Source of the DNA: Cyanobacteriota bacterium
GTDB lineage: Bacteria > Cyanobacteriota > Cyanobacteriia > SKYG9
DNA: 5,218 bases
Reading direction: 5' to 3'
Assembly (NCBI GenBank): GCA_025054735.1
Contig: JANWZG010000112.1
Span: forward strand, 1-5,218
The notes under the pieces are model-generated. The model saw nothing but the letters and a program-made list of their open reading frames with translations, did no database searches and was not told where the DNA came from. Of the stretch, positions 1 to 4,648 are shown piece by piece. A program made the translations under genes and the position numbers. Position 1 is the stretch's first letter. The number at the start of each line of letters is the position of its first letter.

Positions 1-62
1 GCAACATCAATTGGTATGTAACATCAATCACTTGTTTATTACTACCCAATACACAAAATGCA

Positions 63-953
63 ATGAACAATGAACAACGAGAACGGGGTGCAGGTGGCTG
101 TTGGCTGCTAGTCAAGAATCTAGTGTGGATGTCGATCGGGGGCATCCTCCTAATTATGATGCTGATGCTGCTAGACACTTGGCGATCAGGACGGCAGTTT
201 ATTGGTCAACTTGTCGATAGAGTGACTGCTCCGCAACCGTCACCTCAAGTAGATGTGAGATCCTTGATCGTCAAGGAAGTTCGGGGTGTGAGTGAACTAA
301 CAACAGCCGTATTCACCATGGAAGCAGTGGTACCCGCTAGCCGCGATCGTACCCTAGCGGGGCTTACTGTTGGCACTACCAAGTTACTTTACATTGCTAG
401 AGGAGAGGTGCGGGCAGGGATTGATCTCAGCCAAATTACAGCAACAGATATTTTAGTAGCTGACAACGGCATTCAAGTTCGGTTGCCATCTCCACGACTA
501 ATTGACAGTAAGATTGATGTGAGCCGGTCGCAGGTCTATGACTACGATCGTGGCTTCCTGAGCCTAGGGCCAGATATAGCCCCAGAGTTGCTCACAATGG
601 CAGAGCGAGAAGCGTTGGAGAAAGTAACTGCTGCTGCCTGCAATGCGAACTTGTTACAACAGGCCAACGATCGAGCTGAACTTGTGGTAACTCGGTTACT
701 CAGCCTATCGGGCTATCAAAACGTTACGGTGCAAACGCAGTTGCCAGAACCAACAGCCTGTAATGTTTCAGCCGTTGCCCAGACAACTCTGCCTACGCCT
801 CCTCCGGGAACATCTGCGCAGGTTACGCCGACAGCCCCAACTCTGCCGTCTGTTCAGGCTACACCCATGCCCCAACTGCCGACCCCCCAAGCAGTCTCAC
901 CGCCTGTTGCCCAGCCTCTCCGAGCTACGACCTTCTCAAGCTTTAGTCGGTAA
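63..953 (+). CDS. DUF4230 domain membrane-anchored protein
   Basis: Predicted 296-residue protein of unknown function. A short polar N-terminus is followed by one hydrophobic segment at about residues 19-37, best read as a signal anchor that leaves the rest outside the cytoplasmic face. Residues about 65-215 resemble DUF4230: an LTTA motif near 80-83, then YIARGEVRAGIDLSQI at 110-125, followed by the LPSPRLIDSKID stretch near 141-152. Residues about 227-285 form a tail rich in Pro, Thr, Gln and Val, probably disordered. Cys193 and Cys233 could form a disulfide. The start at 63 is the first ATG in frame, but no good ribosome binding site precedes it, and the frame stays open to the left edge of the window, so a longer N-terminus is possible. 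The stop codon lies directly against the first upstream element of the small-RNA array. Family assignment is fairly sure; molecular function is unknown. Confidence 0.82.
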   Translation: MNNEQRERGAGGCWLLVKNLVWMSIGGILLIMMLMLLDTWRSGRQFIGQLVDRVTAPQPSPQVDVRSLIVKEVRGVSELTTAVFTMEAVVPASRDRTLAGLTVGTTKLLYIARGEVRAGIDLSQITATDILVADNGIQVRLPSPRLIDSKIDVSRSQVYDYDRGFLSLGPDIAPELLTMAEREALEKVTAAACNANLLQQANDRAELVVTRLLSLSGYQNVTVQTQLPEPTACNVSAVAQTTLPTPPPGTSAQVTPTAPTLPSVQATPMPQLPTPQAVSPPVAQPLRATTFSSFSR

Positions 954-955
954 AT

Positions 956-1016
956 CGGCGCAGATATTTCCGCCATATGGCGCTAGTGATTGAGATCAGG
1001 TTGCCAATACTATAAA
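956..1016 (+). promoter_or_regulatory. Promoter of small RNA copy 1, with conserved upstream element
   Basis: Block A (956-987) includes the perfect 12-bp palindrome CGCCATATGGCG at 971-982, centred about 46.5 bp before the inferred start. A possible -35 is TTGAGA (990-995). The -10 is TATAAA (1011-1016), followed by exactly 6 nt before the invariant ATTACG. The -35 to -10 spacing of 15 is short, which would suit an activator-dependent promoter. Block A begins 2 nt after the stop codon of the DUF4230 gene. The promoter reading is inferred from conservation and spacing across the three copies. Confidence 0.6.
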
Positions 1017-1022
1017 GGAATA

Positions 1023-1076
1023 ATTACGTGCAAACGTCTAACCCCCGAGTCCCTGGCAACAGTGTCAGGGATTTTT
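1023..1076 (+). ncRNA. Predicted 54-nt small RNA, copy 1
   Basis: The RNA starts at the invariant ATTACGTGCAAACGTC. ACGT-GCAA-ACGT can form a 4-bp hairpin with a GNRA-type GCAA loop. An unpaired stretch CTAACCCCCGAG follows. The 3' end is a 9-bp stem, TCCCTGGCA (1050-1058) with TGTCAGGGA (1063-1071), closed by loop ACAG and containing one G-U pair, then five T (1072-1076). Compared with copy 2 it differs only at the linker base before AG and in the terminator loop. No ribosome binding site or useful reading frame lies inside. The architecture (5' hairpin, C-rich single strand, terminator) resembles small trans-acting cyanobacterial RNAs, but I cannot assign it to Yfr2, NsiR1 or another named family. 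The strand is set by the T-tract. Confidence 0.72.
1050..1076 (+). terminator. Intrinsic terminator of small RNA copy 1
   Basis: A 9-bp stem with one G-U pair and loop ACAG is followed by TTTTT. It forms the 3' end of the predicted RNA and would also stop read-through from the DUF4230 gene. Confidence 0.8.
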
Positions 1077-1164
1077 GTATGGTATTTTGTGTGAGCAATT
1101 GTACTAGTAGATTGCGTTAATACTCAATGCTGTAGTCGCATGACTGGTCAGTCTTGGGCAAATC

Positions 1165-1219
1165 GCCGAGGAGTTTCCGCAACATGGCGCTAGTTGCTCA
1201 GCTTGTTCGATCGTATGCT
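1165..1219 (+). promoter_or_regulatory. Promoter of small RNA copy 2, with conserved upstream element
   Basis: Block A (1165-1195) carries an imperfect version of the copy 1 dyad, CGCAACATGGCG (1178-1189), centred about 42.5 bp before the inferred start. A weak -35 candidate is TTGCTC (1194-1199), 14 nt from the -10 box TATGCT (1214-1219). That -10 is again exactly 6 nt before ATTACG. The same 27-base core of block A recurs in copy 3 although the sequence between block A and the -10 does not. Confidence 0.6.
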
Positions 1220-1225
1220 GTAGTC

Positions 1226-1279
1226 ATTACGTGCAAACGTCTAACCCCCAAGTCCCTGGCAGTAATGTCAGGGATTTTT
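1226..1279 (+). ncRNA. Predicted 54-nt small RNA, copy 2
   Basis: Same length and layout as copy 1. The 5' hairpin ACGT-GCAA-ACGT is unchanged, and the unpaired linker reads CTAACCCCCAAG. The terminator stem TCCCTGGCA (1253-1261) pairs with TGTCAGGGA (1266-1274), closed by GTAA, a GNRA tetraloop, then five T (1275-1279). Every difference from copies 1 and 3 is in the linker or terminator loop; no stem base changes. A reading frame crossing this RNA shows no ribosome binding site or recognisable domain and is rejected. Confidence 0.72.
1253..1279 (+). terminator. Intrinsic terminator of small RNA copy 2
   Basis: A 9-bp stem with one G-U pair and a GTAA tetraloop is followed by TTTTT. Confidence 0.8.
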
Positions 1280-1335
1280 GTTGCAAGATGGTTGTGTCAG
1301 AGGCTGATAGATGACTTGCTACCCCTGTGCAGATT

Positions 1336-1391
1336 GCCGAGGAGTTTCCGCAACATGGCGCTGGTTACCTAGCTAACCTTGGCCGTATTTT
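1336..1391 (+). promoter_or_regulatory. Promoter of small RNA copy 3, with conserved upstream element
   Basis: Block A (1336-1366) matches copy 2 at 30 of 31 positions. Its imperfect dyad CGCAACATGGCG (1349-1360) is centred about 43.5 bp before the inferred start. A weak -35 candidate is TTACCT (1365-1370), 15 nt from the -10 box TATTTT (1386-1391), which is 6 nt before ATTACG as in the other copies. Confidence 0.6.
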
Positions 1392-1397
1392 GTAATC

Positions 1398-1451
1398 ATT
1401 ACGTGCAAACGTCTAACCCCCCAATCCCTGGCAGCAATGTCAGGGATTTTT
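1398..1451 (+). ncRNA. Predicted 54-nt small RNA, copy 3
   Basis: Same length and layout. The linker reads CTAACCCCCCAA, giving six C instead of five. The terminator stem TCCCTGGCA (1425-1433) pairs with TGTCAGGGA (1438-1446), closed by GCAA, a GNRA tetraloop, then five T (1447-1451). The RNA ends 78 nt before the start codon of the dehydrogenase gene. Without the terminator it would be the 5' leader of that gene, so a leader/attenuator role is an alternative to a free small RNA. Three copies each with its own -10 box favour free RNAs. Confidence 0.72.
1425..1451 (+). terminator. Intrinsic terminator of small RNA copy 3
   Basis: A 9-bp stem with one G-U pair and a GCAA tetraloop is followed by TTTTT. 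It separates the array from the downstream dehydrogenase gene. Confidence 0.8.
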
Positions 1452-1529
1452 ATATGCCCACAACCCGCTGGTTAGCAAAGTTTGTTAAGGTGCAGGAGAA
1501 CTCTTTGTCATCTATGGCCTGCGACGTTT

Positions 1530-2342
1530 ATGACCAAAACAGTATTGATTACCGGGGCTTCTAGCGGCATTGGCAAAGCTACAGCCCAATTGTTTCAGCA
1601 ACGGGGATGGCAGGTGGCAGCGACCATGCGATCGCCTGCTAATGCGGGTAGCCTAGCGACCCTAGAGCGCGTATTTTGTCCGCGTTTGGATGTTACAGAT
1701 CCGTCTTCCGTCCAGCAAGCCGTACAGGCGACGCTAGAAAAATTTGGCTCGATTGATGTGGTGGTCAATAATGCTGGCTATGGTCTGATAGGCATCTTTG
1801 AATTAGCAACCCCAGAGCAAATCGAGCAACAGTTTGCAACCAATGTGTTTGGCGTGATGCATGTGATTCGGGCTGTATTACCACACCTGCGCGATCGTCA
1901 GCAGGGGATCATCATCAATGTATCTTCCATTGGTGGGCGGGTTACTTTTCCGCTCTATAGTCTCTACCACGGTACTAAGTGGGCACTAGAGGGCTTTTCT
2001 GAGTCTTTATGTTATGAGTTGGAACCGTTCAACATTCTAGTCAAACTAATTGAGCCGGGGCCAATCAAAACGGATTTTTACAGCCGATCGGCTGTCTTTG
2101 TTGATCAAACCGATATTCCTGCCTACCGTGCGTTGATTCGCCGTGTCATGCCTATCATGGAGCGCATTGGTACCAGTGGTTCTCCACCAGAAGCCGTTGC
2201 CGCTACTATTTACCAAGCCGCTACCGATCGCACCCATCAAATGCGATATCCGATCGGAGGAAATGCCGGAGCTCTCCTAGGTCTACGCAAATTGCTCCCT
2301 GATTGGGCCTTCACCCAAATGATGCGCAGCCTATTAACCTAA
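1530..2342 (+). CDS. Classical short-chain dehydrogenase/reductase
   Basis: A 270-residue NAD(P)-dependent oxidoreductase, normal length for a classical SDR and probably cytosolic. The Rossmann fold shows TGASSGIG at 8-15, Asp54 in LDVTD and NNAG at 80-83. The catalytic tetrad is Asn105, Ser133, Tyr146 and Lys150 (YHGTK), with Ser-Tyr spacing of 13 as usual. EPGPIKTDF at 175-183 is the loop that follows the active site. Arg34 at the end of the second strand suggests NADP(H) over NAD(H). The substrate cannot be read from sequence. ATG 1530 is chosen because the first strand TKTVLITG follows it immediately; the frame extends upstream to a TTG at 1482, but those 16 residues do not look like SDR sequence. 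No good ribosome binding site sits at 1530: an AGGAG at 1494-1498 is too far upstream, so translation may be weak or regulated. The 78-nt leader partly complements the upstream small RNAs. Confidence 0.9.
   Translation: MTKTVLITGASSGIGKATAQLFQQRGWQVAATMRSPANAGSLATLERVFCPRLDVTDPSSVQQAVQATLEKFGSIDVVVNNAGYGLIGIFELATPEQIEQQFATNVFGVMHVIRAVLPHLRDRQQGIIINVSSIGGRVTFPLYSLYHGTKWALEGFSESLCYELEPFNILVKLIEPGPIKTDFYSRSAVFVDQTDIPAYRALIRRVMPIMERIGTSGSPPEAVAATIYQAATDRTHQMRYPIGGNAGALLGLRKLLPDWAFTQMMRSLLT
1628..1635. repeat. HIP1 octamer GCGATCGC
   Basis: A palindromic octamer over-represented in many cyanobacterial genomes. Further exact copies occur at 3995-4002 and 4855-4862, all inside genes. Three in 5.2 kb is far above the chance rate and supports a cyanobacterial source. 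Confidence 0.85.
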
Positions 2343-2351
2343 CCATTAAAG

Positions 2352-2375
2352 TCTCTATGCCAGAGGTGATAGAGA
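2352..2375 (+). other. Inverted repeat between SDR and LEA-like genes
   Basis: TCTCTAT (2352-2358) and ATAGAGA (2369-2375) form a perfect 7-bp dyad with a 10-nt loop, 9 nt after the SDR stop. The following ATATTT is a poor T-tract, so it would be a weak terminator. It also lies 3 bp upstream of the -35 box of the next gene, so an operator is equally possible. Confidence 0.4.
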
Positions 2376-2378
2376 TAT

Positions 2379-2407
2379 TTGGATTTCTCTAACAGAAGCG
2401 CTAAAAT
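2379..2407 (+). promoter_or_regulatory. Promoter of the LEA-like gene
   Basis: TTGGAT (2379-2384) and TAAAAT (2402-2407) are separated by exactly 17 nt, close to the sigma-70 consensus. Transcription would start near 2414, giving a leader of about 22 nt that contains GAGG (2423-2426) 9 nt before ATG 2436. The TTG at 2379 opens the reading frame but is better explained as this -35 box. Confidence 0.55.
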
Positions 2408-2435
2408 CTGGGCGTTGGATTTGAGGCTCACAACC

Positions 2436-2759
2436 ATGACTGAAGAAAAGAAATCGTTCGTTGAAAACTTGAAGGACAAAGCCAGTGATGTAATTGAAGC
2501 CATTCAAGATAAGGCTGGCGATGTTGCCGAGGCCATCAAAGATAAGGCTAGCGATGTGGCTGAGGCCGTCAAAGACAAGGCTGAGGATGTAATTGGTGAA
2601 GAAAATGTCAAGAAAATCACTGACGTGATGACCATGGACGTTAAGGATGCTGCCGCTGTCGCCATGGACAAAGCTGAAGACGTGGCAAAGGATCTGAAAG
2701 AGAAGGCTGAAGACCTCGTAGACAAGGCCAAGGATCTGGTCGATGGTGACAAGAAGTAG
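2436..2759 (+). CDS. Small hydrophilic LEA-like 11-residue repeat protein
   Basis: A 107-residue protein made almost entirely of Lys, Asp, Glu, Ala and Val, with no Arg, Cys, Trp, Tyr, His or Pro. Residues 13-56 are four 11-residue repeats of pattern xDKAxDVxEAx, for example KDKASDVAEAV at 35-45. Two and a half more follow at 77-107 (MDKAEDVAKDL, KEKAEDLVDKA). A less regular link at 57-76 separates the two blocks. No signal peptide or membrane segment is visible. Eleven-residue Lys/Asp/Ala repeats forming an amphipathic helix are typical of group 3 LEA proteins, which protect proteins and membranes during drying or osmotic stress. That role here is inferred; the low-complexity sequence also resembles apolipoprotein-like helices. 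ATG 2436 is chosen for the GAGG 9 nt upstream; an in-frame TTG at 2379 falls in the promoter. It is probably its own transcription unit, closed by the terminator at 2853-2889. Confidence 0.82.
   Translation: MTEEKKSFVENLKDKASDVIEAIQDKAGDVAEAIKDKASDVAEAVKDKAEDVIGEENVKKITDVMTMDVKDAAAVAMDKAEDVAKDLKEKAEDLVDKAKDLVDGDKK
2472..2603 (+). repeat. Four imperfect 33-bp coding repeats
   Basis: Four consecutive 33-bp units encode the 11-residue repeats of the LEA-like protein. Third-position differences among units are common (GATAAGGCT against GACAAGGCT, for example), so the repeats are kept at protein level and are not a very recent DNA expansion. Related sequence recurs at 2664-2756. Confidence 0.75.
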
Positions 2760-2852
2760 GGCTGAATGGTGTTGATTGAGTGTCTACTGAGGAAATCGCT
2801 ACATCTAACAGCAAACTGAATAGTCAGCGTCTGCTGCTTAATGTACAGAGAG

Positions 2853-2889
2853 ATACAGCATCCAGCTAGTGGTGATGCTGTATTTTTTT
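2853..2889 (+). terminator. Strong intrinsic terminator after the LEA-like gene
   Basis: ATACAGCATC (2853-2862) pairs perfectly with GATGCTGTAT (2874-2883) around an 11-nt loop, followed by a run of seven T (2883-2889, the first shared with the stem). It lies 94 nt after the stop codon at 2759, giving a long 3' untranslated region. Confidence 0.85.
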
Positions 2890-3136
2890 GGTGTTCAGAG
2901 GGAAGATTAGAATACTGTCGCCCTTCCAGCTTGTAGTAAGCTGAAGTCCTTACTAACAGCGTTTAGCTAGCCTGTGTACTGTGATGTGACTATTTGCATG
3001 AGCAAGGATTGTCAACCAGATTGAGAAGGTAAGCATCTGACGGCTTGATCTCCCCAAGACTGTCTCTGTTGATATTGGTCAGCAGCATTCTTGCTAGGAT
3101 GATGGGCGGACATAAACCAATATGTGAGGAGTAAGG
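2890..3136. other. Non-coding stretch before guanine deaminase
   Basis: I see no gene here on either strand. With the terminator region before it, the gene-free gap is 377 bp. It contains two overlapping hairpins: AGCTT/AAGCT (2928-2942), and TAGTAAG/CTTACTA (2934-2940 with 2949-2955). They cannot form together. A weak -10-like TAGGAT lies at 3095-3100 without a well-spaced -35. I see none of the conserved core of a purine riboswitch. Confidence 0.5.
3126..3131 (+). promoter_or_regulatory. Ribosome binding site of guanine deaminase
   Basis: GAGGAG ends 5 nt before ATG 3137. It is the strongest ribosome binding site in the window and fixes this start. Confidence 0.8.
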
Positions 3137-4462
3137 ATGACGCTGTCAGCTATTCGTGGGGCTTTTCTAGATTTTGTGGATGACCCTTTCTATACGCCAG
3201 AGGCAGCGAGTGTTCGTTACATTCCCGATGGCCTGTTGGTGCTAGAGGGTGGAATAATCAAGGATTTTGGTGAGTACGATCGTCTCTGTGCTACCTACAG
3301 TCATCTCCCCATTACTGCCTATCCTAATAAGCTCATCCTCCCTGGTTTTATTGATACCCATATTCATTTTCCCCAAACGGAGATGATTGCCGCCTATGGC
3401 AAACAACTGTTGGACTGGCTGAATACCTATACGTATCCGATCGAGAAAAAATTTCAAGATAAAGACTACGCTCGCCGCATTGCTGGTTTTTTCTTGGATG
3501 AGCTGCTAAAGAATGGCACCACCACCGCCTTAGTATTTACTGCTGTGTTTCCCCAATCCACTGAAGCATTTTTTGAGGAAGCCGAGCGACGCAACCTCCG
3601 CATGATTGCGGGCAAAGTGATGATGGATCGCAACGCTCCTGACTACCTAAGAGATACAGCCCAGTCAGCCTATGATGACAGTAAACGACTGATTCAAACC
3701 TGGCATAAACGTGGACGCTTGCTCTATGCTGTAACCCCCCGCTTTGCAGCTACCTCGACTGAGGAGCAACTGGTTCTAGCAGGCAAATTGTTGCAGGAAT
3801 TTCCCGATGTCTACTTGCATACGCATTTGTCAGAAAATGTGGATGAAGTAGCATGGATTGCTGAACTGTTTCCCCATCGTCAGGGCTACTTGGATGTGTA
3901 TGACCAAGCTGGGCTAGTGAAGGAGCGATCGGTATTTGCCCATGGTGTCCAGCTTACAGACGCTGAGTTTCAGCGCCTATCGGAGGCAAAAGCTGCGATC
4001 GCCTTTTGTCCTACCTCCAATCTGTTTTTGGGCAGTGGGCTGTTTCGCCTTGAGAAAGCAAAATCCGTTGATTGTCCTGTGCATGTAGGGCTAGGTACTG
4101 ATGTTGGCGGTGGCACTAGTTTTTCTATGCTCCAGACAGCTAACGAGGCTTACAAAATTGCTCAATTGCGGCGGCAAAACCTCTCTGCATTCAAAGCCCT
4201 CTTCCTAGCGACCTTGGGCGGAGCACGGGCGTTGTATCTAGATCATGTGATTGGGAGTTTTGACCCTGGCAAGGAGGCAGATTTTATTGTGGTGGATGTG
4301 CAAGCAACGCCACTCATGGCATTACGCAACGCTGTGCCAATCGCAACCACCCTTACTGATTTGGCGGAAACCGTATTCGCCACCCTGATTCTAGGCGACG
4401 ATCGCGCTATTCATGCAACGTACGTGTTCGGTACCCTAGTTACCAGAGTAAATGGCAACTAG
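3137..4462 (+). CDS. guaD: Guanine deaminase
   Basis: A 441-residue zinc amidohydrolase that converts guanine and water to xanthine and ammonia, releasing nitrogen in purine salvage or breakdown; probably cytosolic. The length is typical. The first metal motif is PGFIDTHIHFPQ at 69-80 (His75, His77). TPRF at 200-203 matches the substrate-binding Arg-Phe pair of the family. HTHLSE at 228-233 gives the third metal ligand His230 and the catalytic Glu233. FAHG contains His269, CPTSN lies at 291-295, and GTDVGGG at 320-326 gives metal ligand Asp322. GSFDPGKEADFIVVD at 373-387 is the usual C-terminal strand of the beta-sandwich. The N-terminus YIPDGLLVLEGGIIKDFG also matches the family. No key residue is missing. 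No other purine gene is adjacent, so it appears to be transcribed alone. ATG 3137 is supported by GAGGAG 5 nt upstream. Related hydrolases such as chlorohydrolase-type enzymes are less likely given the motif set. Confidence 0.95.
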   Translation: MTLSAIRGAFLDFVDDPFYTPEAASVRYIPDGLLVLEGGIIKDFGEYDRLCATYSHLPITAYPNKLILPGFIDTHIHFPQTEMIAAYGKQLLDWLNTYTYPIEKKFQDKDYARRIAGFFLDELLKNGTTTALVFTAVFPQSTEAFFEEAERRNLRMIAGKVMMDRNAPDYLRDTAQSAYDDSKRLIQTWHKRGRLLYAVTPRFAATSTEEQLVLAGKLLQEFPDVYLHTHLSENVDEVAWIAELFPHRQGYLDVYDQAGLVKERSVFAHGVQLTDAEFQRLSEAKAAIAFCPTSNLFLGSGLFRLEKAKSVDCPVHVGLGTDVGGGTSFSMLQTANEAYKIAQLRRQNLSAFKALFLATLGGARALYLDHVIGSFDPGKEADFIVVDVQATPLMALRNAVPIATTLTDLAETVFATLILGDDRAIHATYVFGTLVTRVNGN

Positions 4463-4533
4463 AGCAAATTCAGTAGCCCACAACCTGATCAGTCCTGCTA
4501 AAGTAAGAGTCTGACGTTTGTTATCTTCAAATC

Positions 4534-4569
4534 GGCAAGGTTAGTCCTTATACGCTGCTGGGACTTGCC
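4534..4569 (+). other. Bulged hairpin after guanine deaminase
   Basis: GGCA (4534-4537) pairs with TGCC (4566-4569), and AGTCC (4543-4547) with GGACT (4561-4565), leaving a 5-nt bulge and a 13-nt loop. It lies 71 nt after the guaD stop. No T-tract follows, so it may be a processing or 3'-end structure rather than an intrinsic terminator. The rest of 4463-4648 shows no gene. Confidence 0.4.
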
Positions 4570-4648
4570 CTTCTAGTTATCGACAACAACATTGTTATCT
4601 TTATGCCCATATGACGTAAATGCTCAATGAGTTGAGGCGCTGTTTGTT

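Larger units (their letters stand above)
952..1451 (+). repeat. Tandem array of three promoter-sRNA-terminator units
   Basis: This gene-free stretch contains three direct repeats in the same orientation. Each has two conserved blocks separated by 31 to 35 nt of diverged sequence. Block A (956-987, 1165-1195, 1336-1366) contains TTTCCGC and ATGGCGCT; copies 2 and 3 share 27 identical bases, while copy 1 is diverged at its 5' end with one indel. Block B (1023-1076, 1226-1279, 1398-1451) is 54 nt long in every copy and nearly identical, ending in a hairpin and five T. Block B starts are 203 and 172 nt apart. The pattern, two fixed blocks with free spacers, fits a promoter element plus an RNA gene rather than a transposon: I see no terminal inverted repeats, target duplications or transposase. 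The reading frames that cross the array contain the repeats themselves and look like chance. Confidence 0.85.

Noticed and set aside
763..993. Open frame overlapping the end of the DUF4230 gene.
   Set aside because: It is a shadow frame of the Pro/Gln-rich tail, giving an Arg/Leu-rich peptide with no domain.
1175..1180. TTCCGC in block A compared with the TCCGGA motif of heterocyst-type promoters such as NsiR1.
   Set aside because: It has a mismatch and lies near -46 to -51 rather than at -35. It does not justify calling the array NsiR1.
1154..1372. Open frame across the small-RNA array, in which block A is translated twice.
   Set aside because: The repeated peptide comes from block A itself. 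The frame crosses two promoters and an RNA gene and shows no ribosome binding site or domain.
952..1451. CRISPR array or MITE as an explanation of the repeats.
   Set aside because: The repeats are too long, few and unevenly spaced for CRISPR. There are no terminal inverted repeats or target duplications for a MITE.
1482..1529. Longer SDR N-terminus from a TTG at 1482.
   Set aside because: The extra residues are Cys- and Arg-rich and unlike SDR N-termini; the Rossmann strand begins right after ATG 1530.
1379..1564. Open frame overlapping small RNA copy 3 and the SDR start, including a short ATG frame from 1514.
   Set aside because: It overlaps the well-supported SDR gene and the RNA. The peptide has no recognisable features, although AGGAG at 1494-1498 lies upstream of ATG 1514.
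2504..2752. Minus-strand frame rich in Ser, Ala and Leu.
   Set aside because: It is the antisense shadow of the repetitive LEA-like gene; its repeats simply mirror those codons. The other minus-strand frames are likewise antisense shadows of real genes.
4513..4521. GACGTTTGT is complementary to GCAAACGUC of the small RNAs.
   Set aside because: A match of eight to nine bases is expected by chance in several places across a 5 kb window, and it is far from the next ribosome binding site.
4538..4552. AAGGTTAGTCCTTAT resembles the AAGGCTAGTCCGTTAT nexus of a Cas9 tracrRNA.
   Set aside because: The match is short and imperfect. There is no anti-repeat, CRISPR array, cas gene or terminator hairpin of the right kind nearby, so it is probably coincidence.
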